DNA from: an uncultured Bacteroidota bacterium
Lineage (GTDB): Bacteria > Bacteroidota > Bacteroidia > Flavobacteriales > Flavobacteriaceae
DNA length: 59,244 nt
Assembly (NCBI GenBank): GCA_902598295.1
Contig: CACKBA010000004.1
Coordinates: 1-59,244, forward strand
Direction of reading: 5' to 3'
Part shown: positions 38,024-47,017 of the stretch, piece after piece
Layout: each line of letters opens with the position of its first letter
How positions within the stretch are numbered: the stretch's first letter is position 1
The notes under the pieces: generated by a model
What the model was told of the DNA's origin: nothing
The model's input: only the letters and a program-made list of their open reading frames with translations
Databases searched by the model: none
Position numbers and translations under genes: made by a program

Positions 38024-39496
38024 TTAAGAATTCAGGTTATTTAAATAACTTCCAATGGAGTCCTTAAATTCAATTCCTTCAAGCGATCTCGTCTTAGTTA
38101 ACTTCTTGAAACAAGAAAGACCCCAAATTAAAATTTCTTTGTAGAAATAAATTTCTTCTACGTTTATATTTTTACAATTCTTTGAAATTATTGCTGAAAG
38201 TCCATCCACTTGATCAAGCTCATTTCTATACTCCCGGTCAGTAAAATCGTCCCCAATAAATACTTCTTTTCCTTTTTTTGTAAACCATTGAATCACATCA
38301 TCATAAGGTGTTTGTTCATTAGGCTTTTCTAGAGATTTTATTGGCGGGAAAAATAAATTAAAAACGGATTTGATTGCTTCTTCAATTAAACTGTACGATA
38401 CCTGATCAGCCCCCTCTTGTTCCCCTTCATAAACCAGTTCAACCTTACCATTTATAGATGGTACAACACCTGTAAAATCAGTCAAACGAACAACGGTATT
38501 CGTTTCACCATTCACAAGCATACGTCTTTTGGCAGTGCTCACTAAATTCTCATAGGCAGTAATACTCATCCTAGTACTGATTCCACTTTTTGCGTCTACG
38601 TACTCACTGGATCTAGCAATAAAATTTATTTGCTCTACCAAATCCTTCGCAACTTCGGGGATTAAAATATTCTTTTTGTCTTCAGCAGAAATATTAGACT
38701 CTTGCTTTGTTATTTTTTTTGCAATATTAATAGACAAAGGATAATGTGTGAGTATTTGTGAACCAATTCTGTCTTTTAAGGGTGTAACAATACTACCACG
38801 GTTCGTGTAATCCTCAGGGTTTGCCGTAAATACAAATTGAATATCTAATGGGATTCTTAATTTAAAACCTCGAATTTGAATTTCTTTTTCTTCCAAAATC
38901 GAAAATAAGGATACTTGTATTCTAGCTTGCAAATCTGGTAGTTCGTTCACAACAAAAATACATCTGTTGGCTCTTGGAATCATTCCAAAATGAATGACTC
39001 TTTCATCTGAATAAGACAATTTCAAACTTGCAGCTTTTATAGGATCCAAATCGCCAATCAAATCTGCAACAGACACATCAGGCGTTGCAAGTTTTTCGTA
39101 AAACCTTTCGCTTCTATGAATCCAATCTATTTCTGTTTTCTCTCCGTGATTTTTAACAATCAACTTTCCTTTGGATGAAATCGGTAGCATTGGATCATCA
39201 TTAATCTCAGAATCTTTTATAACAGGAACCCATTCATCAAGTAAATTGACCATTTGTCTGGCTAATCTGGTTTTTGCCTGACCTCTAAGTCCCAAAAAAT
39301 TTATATTGTGACCTGCCAAAATTGCTCTCTCCAGCTGAGGAATTACACTGTTTTCGTAACCATGTATTTTTTCAAAAGTCTTCTCTCCATCTTTTAAAAG
39401 TTGAGTCAAGTTTCTTTTTAATTCAACTTTAATTGATTCTGCTTTGTATCCCGATTTTTTAAGCTCTTTTAATGTACTTATAGTTGGTTTTTTCAT
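38024..39496 (-). CDS. MoxR/ChlI-like AAA+ ATPase
   Basis: 490 residues. Walker A is FLGLRGQAKTRLAR near residue 66. The Walker B position reads CIFVVNELPDLQ, with Asn where Asp is usual, followed by the conserved Glu. Sensor 1 is FVFTANPEDYTNRG, and the second half resembles the lid of magnesium-chelatase I subunits (GISTRMSITAYENL). MoxR-type ATPases work with a VWA partner to remodel or load metals into target proteins; the VWA gene lies directly upstream in the same operon (no gap). No chelatase H subunit is near, so pigment synthesis is unlikely. The target is unknown. Confidence 0.85.
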   Translation of the reverse strand: MKKPTISTLKELKKSGYKAESIKVELKRNLTQLLKDGEKTFEKIHGYENSVIPQLERAILAGHNINFLGLRGQAKTRLARQMVNLLDEWVPVIKDSEINDDPMLPISSKGKLIVKNHGEKTEIDWIHRSERFYEKLATPDVSVADLIGDLDPIKAASLKLSYSDERVIHFGMIPRANRCIFVVNELPDLQARIQVSLFSILEEKEIQIRGFKLRIPLDIQFVFTANPEDYTNRGSIVTPLKDRIGSQILTHYPLSINIAKKITKQESNISAEDKKNILIPEVAKDLVEQINFIARSSEYVDAKSGISTRMSITAYENLVSTAKRRMLVNGETNTVVRLTDFTGVVPSINGKVELVYEGEQEGADQVSYSLIEEAIKSVFNLFFPPIKSLEKPNEQTPYDDVIQWFTKKGKEVFIGDDFTDREYRNELDQVDGLSAIISKNCKNINVEEIYFYKEILIWGLSCFKKLTKTRSLEGIEFKDSIGSYLNNLNS

Positions 39497-40624
39497 CTAT
39501 ATTTTTCTTTTTTTATTTGTTTCATAATCCTCAAAAATCATTTCTCCTAAATTATCTAGACCCGTGTAAAATGCTTTACCATTGTTGGCTTTGGTAAACT
39601 CTCTGATAAAATGTTGTAAATAGGAGTCACGAGCAATCATAAAAGTCGTGATTGGTATTTTTAATTTTCTAGCTTGCTTCGCCATTGTGTAACATTTCTT
39701 CACTATTTTTTGATCCAATCCAGCGCTATTTTTATAGTATGTTCCGTCGGGCATTTTTAAACAACTGGGTTTGCCATCAGTAATCATTAATATTTGCTTG
39801 TTGTTATTTTTTTTCTTGCTTAACATGTCCATGGCAAGTTGCAATCCAGCAACAGTATTTGTATGGTAGGGTCCAACCTTTAAATAAGGGAGTTCTTTGA
39901 TACTTATTGGTTTGGCATCATTTCCAAAAACCAAAATATCGAGAGTATCTTTAGGATATCTAGTCAATATTAATTCTGATAAAGCCATTGCTACTCTTTT
40001 GGCTGGAGTTATTCTATCCTCACCATAAAGAATCATGCTATGACTAATATCAATCATAAGGACCGTGCTCATTTGTGATTTATTCAATGTATTTTTAACC
40101 ACTAAGTCTTCAGATTGTAAATCAAGCTCCCCACTACCTGTTCTTGTGTACATGTTTCTCAAACTCTCCGTAATCATTAACTGATCGATGGAATCTCCAA
40201 ACTGATAATCTCTATAATCATCAAAATCATTTGAACTTTTCCCAGTGTAGTTTGTTTTATGATTGCCAGACCTTGATTTTTTTATTTGACCAAATATTTT
40301 TTTCAGCGCAAACTTTCTCAGAGCTCTTTCCATCTTTGCAGAAATTTTTTTTGATTCTTTTCCAGACCCAATATCAAATTCAGCTTTGATAAATCCTTTA
40401 TTCAATAAGTCATTAATAAAATCTTCAATTGTATAATCATCTGTTGTCAACTCGTACTCCTTATCAAGTTCTTTCAACCAATCGATTGCTTCATCGAAAT
40501 CTCCGCTTGTGTAAGTAATTAGTTCCTTGAAAATTTCAAATAATTTTTCAAAAGGAGTTAAATTTTGATTTTTGGCAGAGGAAAAAGACCAACCAGAAAT
40601 CGGAATTTTATTAAACAAATTCAT
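39497..40624 (-). CDS. VWA-domain protein, partner of the MoxR-like ATPase
   Basis: 375 residues. An N-terminal helical region (1-175) precedes a VWA domain with the MIDAS motif DISHSM near 193, the conserved Thr/Asp in MITDGKPS, and a basic segment near 130-140. It lacks signal peptide and membrane segments, so it is cytoplasmic. The gene begins the two-gene unit with the AAA+ ATPase. Such pairs act together: the VWA protein binds the client through a metal ion and the ATPase drives it. Function here is unknown. Confidence 0.88.
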   Translation of the reverse strand: MNLFNKIPISGWSFSSAKNQNLTPFEKLFEIFKELITYTSGDFDEAIDWLKELDKEYELTTDDYTIEDFINDLLNKGFIKAEFDIGSGKESKKISAKMERALRKFALKKIFGQIKKSRSGNHKTNYTGKSSNDFDDYRDYQFGDSIDQLMITESLRNMYTRTGSGELDLQSEDLVVKNTLNKSQMSTVLMIDISHSMILYGEDRITPAKRVAMALSELILTRYPKDTLDILVFGNDAKPISIKELPYLKVGPYHTNTVAGLQLAMDMLSKKKNNNKQILMITDGKPSCLKMPDGTYYKNSAGLDQKIVKKCYTMAKQARKLKIPITTFMIARDSYLQHFIREFTKANNGKAFYTGLDNLGEMIFEDYETNKKRKI

Positions 40625-40678
40625 TAGGATATGAATAACAAATCAAATGCCACTTTAAATTAAATCAAGATAGTTTAT

Positions 40679-40718
40679 AAAAAAATGTCTACAGGCTTCT
40701 GCTTGCAGACATTTTTTT
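40679..40718 (-). terminator. Intrinsic terminator (bidirectional shape) after the NTF2-like gene
   Basis: A hairpin of ATGTCT/AGACAT with inner CAGG and CTTG pairing, flanked by A runs on one side and T runs on the other. It follows the stop of the NTF2-like lipoprotein gene by about 30 bp and precedes the VWA gene. Both strands end in T runs, so it could work in either direction; here it separates two minus-strand genes. Confidence 0.8.
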
Positions 40719-40748
40719 AAGTACTGGACTTACCATGTATGGCTTATA

Positions 40749-41246
40749 CTAACTCTCTGGATCGGGAGCAACAGCCATAACAACACCTGTTGCATCGCCA
40801 TAATCTCCACCATTGATTAGCATTCCATCTTCATCAAATGTTAAATAATGATAGAATTTCACTTGAAATGGTTTTCCAGATGCAGTATTCTTTCCAGTCC
40901 ATGTTCCGTAAGTTCGAACACTTCCATTGAGCATTTTTGTCTCTGGGTCAACACCGGGCAGGAAGTTTTCAGCTTCATAATTAATGTCCTCCATTGCACC
41001 TATCCAACCAGAAATGTAAGCAACTACATCTTCTTTTGTTGTAAAGTATTCAGTGTTGGCGTAAAAGGCACCTTGCCATTCAATTTCATCACCAATCTTG
41101 GAACTTAAGTAATCCAAATCCTCTTCTTCCCATTTCTCAAACCATTCTTGAGCTCTCTCAACATTTTTTTCAAAATTGGGATTTTGCTGTGGAGCATCAC
41201 AAGATGCTAAAGCAAAAAATATAAAAAGTAAAAATATTTTTTTCAT
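40749..41246 (-). CDS. NTF2-like (SnoaL-type) lipoprotein
   Basis: 165 residues. Lipoprotein signal with Cys16 (FFALASCDAP). The rest has the cone-like NTF2 pattern: a first helix (NVERAQEWFEKWEEEDLDYL), a WQGAFY strand, a segment with VVAYISGWIGAMEDI, and closing strands (GKPFQVKFYHYLTFDEDGML). Such domains bind or transform small molecules; no active site can be named. It is a single-gene unit with its own terminator. Confidence 0.8.
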   Translation of the reverse strand: MKKIFLLFIFFALASCDAPQQNPNFEKNVERAQEWFEKWEEEDLDYLSSKIGDEIEWQGAFYANTEYFTTKEDVVAYISGWIGAMEDINYEAENFLPGVDPETKMLNGSVRTYGTWTGKNTASGKPFQVKFYHYLTFDEDGMLINGGDYGDATGVVMAVAPDPES

Positions 41247-41350
41247 GTCTATCTAATAAAATTTAAAGCATTAAGATAAGGAATTGAATGTTATTAAAAT
41301 TTAATTATCATTTATTTTTTAGAAAACTTTTTTTAATATTTTTGGCGGGT

Positions 41351-43801
41351 ATGAATCGGTATTTATTTACCCTCTTCTTTGTGATCTTTTCAAGTTTTTT
41401 GTTTTCACAAAATACATTTTATGTTGCTCCATCAGCATCTGGTGGAAGTAACAGCAACAATGGTTCGATAGGCTCACCATTTGAGACCATACAATACGGT
41501 ATAAATCAACTATCATCAGGTGGTGATAAACTCTATATCAGAGCGGGTACATACAGGGAGACAATTACAATAAATAAAATTGGTGCTAATGGAAACCCAA
41601 TAATCATTGAGGCTTATGGAAGTGAGGAAGTTACCATTGATGGAACGGTGGATATAACTGGTAGTTGGACAAGTCACGGAAATGGTATTTATAAACTAAG
41701 CTCATATTCAACAAATATTACACAACTTTTTGTAGATGACGAGCCGATGGTAAATGCTAGATGGCCCAATGCCCAATTTAATGATGATTCAGTTTTTTCT
41801 CACTCTACCTGGGCTCAGGGTGATGAAAACACTCTCAGCGATACTAGTGACCCAAATTATGTCAATGATCGTAGTGTAAATGGATCTCTTCAGATTGATG
41901 AAGACGTATTTGACCCAGCTACTGGAGGCATTAGTAATTCTGCATTGGACTTGAATGGATCAATTGGAATTTTAAATATTGGTTCTTTTAAAACATGGAC
42001 TGTGGAAATTACCGGACACACTCAAAATGCATCATCTGATGATGTAATTACATATAACACAATTGATATCGGTACCTACAAGGACAAACATCACTACTAT
42101 TTTTTTGAAGGTAAGTTGAGTTTTTTAGATACAAACAATGAATGGTTTCATGATAAAAGTGATAACACCTTGTATTTATATCCTGACTATGGAGATCTTT
42201 CAAACAGAACTGTAAAAGGAAAAACGACTGACTACAGCGTAACTTTTAGCGGTGCGAAATATGTTTCACTGAAAAAAATTAATTTTTTTGCTACCACATT
42301 TGAGATGACCGGTGATTCCGATTACAACACCATCGAAGAATGTAATTTTTATTATCCGAGTGCATCAAAAAGAATGCTTGGAACAACAAATGGTTTAGGA
42401 ATTCCAAACGTAACTGAACTGGGGAGCAATGCCGACAACAACACCATTGAAAAGTGTCTGTTTGAAAATACAGAGGGAGAAGCACTTGTAATAAAAGGAG
42501 ATAGCAATACAATAAAGAACAACTACTTCCATCACATAGATTGGAGCGCATCTGAACTTCAAGGCCTAATGGTTTCTATATACATTACTGGGACAAGCAA
42601 TACATTTCATCAAAATACCATACACACAACTGGTGCATCAGCCACTGTTCTTCCAGGAAGAATGTCTACGTTTAGCTATAATAAAGTCACAAACACTGGT
42701 CTTTTACAATCCGATGGTGCTGTTTTTCAGGGGACAAAAAACTATGTTGAGGGATCGGTGGTACATAACAATTTTATTTACGATACTGAAAAATATGCAT
42801 TTCGGTATGATGCACCTGGTGGAGATGCAACTCAGGCAGGAAGTTATGGTATCATGCATCATAACATTGCTGACAATACCAACGGCTTAATGATCAAGGG
42901 AAATAATCAAATTATTGCTCACAATACAATTTTAAATACTATAAACAATAGGAACGATATCATTATTCTCTCAGAGGATTGCTCGAATAATAGCACCTAC
43001 TTGTATAATAATTTAGCCAAAAGAATTGGTGCTCACAGAAGTGCAACATCATTTTCATTGACTTCAAACAGTCCCATGCCTATTGCAGGAAATGTGGGGG
43101 GATCAAACTACGGATACATAAAAGTTTCTGATAATTGGAGAGCTTGTCAAAACGGAGACAGTTTCTATAATTCAACAGCAGGATCTGGTAGTTCTCAAAA
43201 CAATATTGATGAGATCAATGTTTCGAGAACAGGTCTTACCTATAATTCTGATGTTGAGAGTTTGCTGAATTACAATTCAAGTAATGGAAAAACAGAATCT
43301 GATTATCATCCAACAAGCAATACAATTATAGATCAAGGAGTTTCACCAACAACTACTCCAGCAAATAATTCGAATTATGGAAGTACCACTGTGAACGGTA
43401 ATGTTTATAGTGGCCCCGGACTGAACAATCTGGTACCACACACCAATGCTGGTTCAGCTGCTGACATTGGTGCATTTGAAGTTGGAGAATCGTGGACAGC
43501 AGGAGCAGATTGGTCCCCAAAGTTTTATAAAGTAATATGGAAGACCTCTGCTGGTTCGACAGATTGGAATACAGCTTCCAATTGGTCAACGGGTGTAGTG
43601 CCTGACGCTGATAACAACATTACGATTCCAGCTGGTGCATCAAATATGCCGATTGTGTCCTCATCTGTTTCAGTAAAAAACTTAACAGTGAACTCCTCTG
43701 CTACATTGACAATTAATTCTGGTGTGACACTCACTGTGAATGGTAATTTGGTTAACATGGGAAATATCACCGTCAATGGTGAAATAAATGTTAATAATTA
43801 A
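41351..43801 (+). CDS. Secreted right-handed parallel beta-helix protein (likely truncated at its C-terminus)
   Basis: 816 residues from the ATG at 41351, chosen because it gives a clean signal peptide (MNRYLFTLFFVIFSSFLFSQ). A start at 41288 would place 21 residues before it. The mature part opens with NTFYVAPSASGG and GSPFETIQYGI, the start of pectate-lyase-like beta-helix proteins, and has many strand-turn repeats up to about residue 690. A carbohydrate-binding or structural end follows (DWNTASNWSTGVVPDADN, LTINSGVTLTVNGNL). It stops without a T9SS tail, and the next codons in the same frame encode a coiled coil. A polysaccharide lyase is plausible; catalytic residues could not be identified. 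Confidence 0.8.
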   Translation: MNRYLFTLFFVIFSSFLFSQNTFYVAPSASGGSNSNNGSIGSPFETIQYGINQLSSGGDKLYIRAGTYRETITINKIGANGNPIIIEAYGSEEVTIDGTVDITGSWTSHGNGIYKLSSYSTNITQLFVDDEPMVNARWPNAQFNDDSVFSHSTWAQGDENTLSDTSDPNYVNDRSVNGSLQIDEDVFDPATGGISNSALDLNGSIGILNIGSFKTWTVEITGHTQNASSDDVITYNTIDIGTYKDKHHYYFFEGKLSFLDTNNEWFHDKSDNTLYLYPDYGDLSNRTVKGKTTDYSVTFSGAKYVSLKKINFFATTFEMTGDSDYNTIEECNFYYPSASKRMLGTTNGLGIPNVTELGSNADNNTIEKCLFENTEGEALVIKGDSNTIKNNYFHHIDWSASELQGLMVSIYITGTSNTFHQNTIHTTGASATVLPGRMSTFSYNKVTNTGLLQSDGAVFQGTKNYVEGSVVHNNFIYDTEKYAFRYDAPGGDATQAGSYGIMHHNIADNTNGLMIKGNNQIIAHNTILNTINNRNDIIILSEDCSNNSTYLYNNLAKRIGAHRSATSFSLTSNSPMPIAGNVGGSNYGYIKVSDNWRACQNGDSFYNSTAGSGSSQNNIDEINVSRTGLTYNSDVESLLNYNSSNGKTESDYHPTSNTIIDQGVSPTTTPANNSNYGSTTVNGNVYSGPGLNNLVPHTNAGSAADIGAFEVGESWTAGADWSPKFYKVIWKTSAGSTDWNTASNWSTGVVPDADNNITIPAGASNMPIVSSSVSVKNLTVNSSATLTINSGVTLTVNGNLVNMGNITVNGEINVNN

Positions 43802-43939
43802 TTCTTAGTTAATAAATTTCAAGAGCCTGTACTTATCAATGCATTGAAAGAGCAAGACGCAAAGATGAAGGAGCAAGAAAAAAAAATAAATAGATTAGAA
43901 AAAATATTGCTTAAATTAAACGAAAATTATGAAGACTAA
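43802..43939 (+). pseudogene. In-frame coiled-coil tail after the beta-helix stop codon
   Basis: Directly after the TAA at 43799-43801 the same frame stays open for 45 codons and ends with TAA at 43937. It reads FLVNKFQEPVLINALKEQD and then MKEQEKKINRLEKILLKLNE, a strongly charged heptad-like coil. Its pattern matches the ends of S74-chaperone fibre proteins (compare PLIKAVQELNEEIEKLK in the fibre gene at 22 kb). It has no good start of its own, so it is probably a remnant of a longer protein. Its end overlaps the next gene's ATG by 11 bp. Confidence 0.5.
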
Positions 43940-45458
43940 ATTTTTAATTTTATTCTCACTCATATCACTTGTTGGTTTTTCACAAAACTTAACCATTAAC
44001 AGTGGAGCCACATTGACTATTTCAAAGGATGGAAAATTAACGGTTTCAGGTTCTTTAACCAACAGTGGTACACTAAACATAGAACAAGATGCAGATGAAT
44101 CGGGAAGTTTAATTGCAAAATCTGCAAGCACGCCAACAATAACCTTAAAAAAGTATTTAGTTGGCAGTCAGTGGACTCTTATTGGGATACCTGTGACAGG
44201 TGAAGTAGTTAATGATATTGATGATAATCTAGCTACAAATTCTGGAAAGAGTGCAATTGGATATTGGGACAATGACAAAGCTGGCGGAGCCGGATGGGTA
44301 ACTTTCAATACAGGTTCAACAGACGCCAATGAACTTGTTCCAACACGAGGATACGAAATCATGAGAAGCTCATCGGGAACAGTTTCCTTCACAGGGACGA
44401 TGCTAAATACCGATCAAACTCAGGCAATTACGACTGAGAGTGGCACTAACGGAAATTGGAATCTAGTTGGAAACCCTTTTCCATCTTATTTAAACATGAC
44501 TGATGATTCAGGTGATGCCACCAATAATTTTTTAACAGCGAATGCATCTGCACTCGGAAATGGAGCATATGTCGCCGTTTATGCATGGGATGGATCTAAT
44601 TATGATACCTATAATCAAAGTGATGGCGACAACCAGGAAAAAATGGCACCGGGAGATGGTTTTTTTGTGTATGCTTCATCAGATACAAATGTTTCATTCA
44701 CAGAGGCTATGCAAGAACATGATGGAGGAATCGGCTTTGTTGGTAGTGTTGCTCCACCAAGTGATCCATTAAATGGACCAAACAACTCTGAAGTTTTTAA
44801 TAGAGAGGTTTATTACAAACTTAAAATGGATGATCAATCTGAAAACAAACATGTACTCATTTCATTTACCGACCAATCCACAAAGGGACTAGATCCTGGA
44901 TATGATGCGGGTGTTTTTAGAATTGGGAATTCGCATATCTACACAAAACTACTTGATAATGATAATGGAATTGGTTTTTCAATTCAATCATTGCCCTACT
45001 CTGAAATAAATAATGTAGTTGTTCCTTTGGCAATAGACTCAAAGTCATCCAAAATATCTATTGATGTTGTACAAAATACATTGCCTAATGGCACACTTGT
45101 TTACATGGAGGATAGATCTCTAAAGACTTTCGTTGAAATCAATAATGGTTATGCAATAAATACAAATTCTGAACTCAATGGATATGGTAGATTTTACTTG
45201 CATTTTACCAATGATATAATTCCTAAATTACCAACAGATGGAGACTTTAGGATTTTCAAAATCTCAGAAAATGATGTTCGATTAATGGGTGATAGTGATA
45301 AAAATTACAATGCCAACATTTACGACTTTTCAGGAAGATTGATTAAAACGTTGAACTTTAACCATAAGATTGACGTGAACAATCTTAAAAAGGGAATTCA
45401 TGTTTTGAAGTTATCTAGTGAGGGAGTTATTACAACAAAGAAGTTTGTAGTAGAATAA
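43929..45458 (+). CDS. T9SS type A sorting-domain protein with a repetitive beta N-terminus
   Basis: 509 residues. Signal peptide (LILFSLISLVGFSQ), then NLTINSGATLTISKDGKL, which closely resembles the C-terminal part of the beta-helix protein upstream. A middle region of beta type contains WTLIGIPVTGEV and GNWNLVGNPFPSYLN, repeats common in Bacteroidota surface proteins. The T9SS sorting tail is at about 430-509 (ANIYDFSGRLIKTLNF, DVNNLKKGIHVLKLSSEG, TTKKFVVE). It should be exported through T9SS and kept at the surface or released. Its role is unknown. Confidence 0.85.
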   Translation: MKTKFLILFSLISLVGFSQNLTINSGATLTISKDGKLTVSGSLTNSGTLNIEQDADESGSLIAKSASTPTITLKKYLVGSQWTLIGIPVTGEVVNDIDDNLATNSGKSAIGYWDNDKAGGAGWVTFNTGSTDANELVPTRGYEIMRSSSGTVSFTGTMLNTDQTQAITTESGTNGNWNLVGNPFPSYLNMTDDSGDATNNFLTANASALGNGAYVAVYAWDGSNYDTYNQSDGDNQEKMAPGDGFFVYASSDTNVSFTEAMQEHDGGIGFVGSVAPPSDPLNGPNNSEVFNREVYYKLKMDDQSENKHVLISFTDQSTKGLDPGYDAGVFRIGNSHIYTKLLDNDNGIGFSIQSLPYSEINNVVVPLAIDSKSSKISIDVVQNTLPNGTLVYMEDRSLKTFVEINNGYAINTNSELNGYGRFYLHFTNDIIPKLPTDGDFRIFKISENDVRLMGDSDKNYNANIYDFSGRLIKTLNFNHKIDVNNLKKGIHVLKLSSEGVITTKKFVVE

Positions 45459-45473
45459 GTAGGTTTTATCAAA

Positions 45474-47012
45474 CTATTCAATACCTGGTTGCTTGATTTT
45501 ATAACCAGCCTCCTTTTTTGCCAAATCAACCATATTTTTTACCTCTAGCAAGAGTTTTTTGGCATCATATACAATACCATCTTTTATTGTATACTTTACA
45601 CCACCTACTCTTGTGACATTATTTTCATCATCAAGTTTGATAGCACCTGTACCGTATAAAACTTTCAAATTTTCTAATGGGTTTTCATCAATTACTATGA
45701 GATCGGCAAATTTTCCAACCTCAACTGAGCCTGTTAACTTTTCAATCCCCAGGGTTTCAGCACCATTTAAGGTAGCTGATTGTATAACCTCCAGTGGATG
45801 GAAACCAGCTTCTCTCAATAGTTCGAGTTCACGAACATATGCAAATCCATATAACTGATAAATAAAGCCCGAGTCTGATCCTACTGTGACTCTTCCACCC
45901 CGATTTTTGAATTCATTTAAAAAAATCATCCAGAGCCGGTAATTCTCTTTCCATGCAACCTCCTGCTCTGTTCCCCAGTAATGCCAATAAGAACCATGTG
46001 AAATACGACTAGGTGCGTAGAATCCCCACAAACTGGGCAGGGTATAATCATCATGCCACTCAGCTCGTCTAGCCCTGTGTAGATCTCTACTTGCCTCGTA
46101 AATGTTCAAAGTTGGAGAAATTGTAAAGTCCAAAGAAATTAATTCATTCATTACATTATTCCAGTGGTCAGAAAAAGGTTTTGCTGCTTGAGCCCACAAT
46201 TTTCCTGCCTCCTCGAATCTATGCTGCTCATTTTGATAATTATAATTGGGAGGATAATTTTGAATAATTCGATTGTTGAACAACGCCTCAGGCAAACCAT
46301 ACCAGTGTTCCATTGAAGTTAGTCCTGCCCTAGCAGAATTTAAGACGTTCCATTTCACAACATTCAGTTGTGCATGATGAGCTGTTGATCTCAATCCAAT
46401 TTTTTTATTCTCTTTGATAGCAGCCTCCATTATTTCTGGTGGAGCACCGAAAAATTTTATCCCATCTGAGCCCTCTTTTGCATTTTTTCGAACCCACTCT
46501 CTAGCCTCATCAGGTGATTTTACTCTTGAATTAAAGGTTGAAAAAGAATAAATTCGTGGAGCAATTATCTCATTCTTCTTACTCCTGTTTTTTAATTCTA
46601 GTTTTAGATTTTTTGAAAGAGAACCCCCAGGTTCTCTTATTGAAGTAATCCCATGTGCCATCCACAGTTTGAATACATATTCAGGACTAGCGCCTTGCGA
46701 TCTACCTCCAATATGCCCATGAGTATCAATGAATCCGGGCAAAATATAACTACCCTCACAATCTATTTCAACACCACCACTTGATAGTTTTGGTCTTCTA
46801 CTATTATTTATTGGAACACCTGGATAACCAACATTTTGAATCTTTGTGATAATATTATTCTCAATAACAATATCAACGGGTCCAAGTGGTGGTGCTCCTG
46901 TACTATTAATTAGTGTTGCCCCTCTAAGTATTAATTGTTGATGTTTTTTTTCAAAAATCTGAGAAAAAGAAACGATTGGAATAAAAATTAAAATGAATAT
47001 TATTTTTCTCAT
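45474..47012 (-). CDS. Secreted amidohydrolase-family metalloenzyme
   Basis: 512 residues with a signal peptide (IIFILIFIPIVSFSQ). Metal ligands of the amidohydrolase barrel are visible: DTHGHIGG (HxH near 94-96), DGIKFFG (Lys), STAHHAQL, SMEHWYG and the Asp in TVGSDSGF. It ends with the usual imidazolonepropionase-type features (VIQSATLNGAETLGIEKLTG, ADLIVIDENPLEN). Family members hydrolyse cyclic amides, dipeptides or similar. The signal peptide argues for a periplasmic or secreted peptidase-like role. The substrate is unknown. Confidence 0.9.
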   Translation of the reverse strand: MRKIIFILIFIPIVSFSQIFEKKHQQLILRGATLINSTGAPPLGPVDIVIENNIITKIQNVGYPGVPINNSRRPKLSSGGVEIDCEGSYILPGFIDTHGHIGGRSQGASPEYVFKLWMAHGITSIREPGGSLSKNLKLELKNRSKKNEIIAPRIYSFSTFNSRVKSPDEAREWVRKNAKEGSDGIKFFGAPPEIMEAAIKENKKIGLRSTAHHAQLNVVKWNVLNSARAGLTSMEHWYGLPEALFNNRIIQNYPPNYNYQNEQHRFEEAGKLWAQAAKPFSDHWNNVMNELISLDFTISPTLNIYEASRDLHRARRAEWHDDYTLPSLWGFYAPSRISHGSYWHYWGTEQEVAWKENYRLWMIFLNEFKNRGGRVTVGSDSGFIYQLYGFAYVRELELLREAGFHPLEVIQSATLNGAETLGIEKLTGSVEVGKFADLIVIDENPLENLKVLYGTGAIKLDDENNVTRVGGVKYTIKDGIVYDAKKLLLEVKNMVDLAKKEAGYKIKQPGIE

Positions 47013-47017
47013 ATTTT

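Noticed and set aside
41337-41344. TATTTTTG box before the beta-helix gene
   Set aside because: It ends only 6 bases from the chosen ATG, giving essentially no leader, and no -33 element is present.
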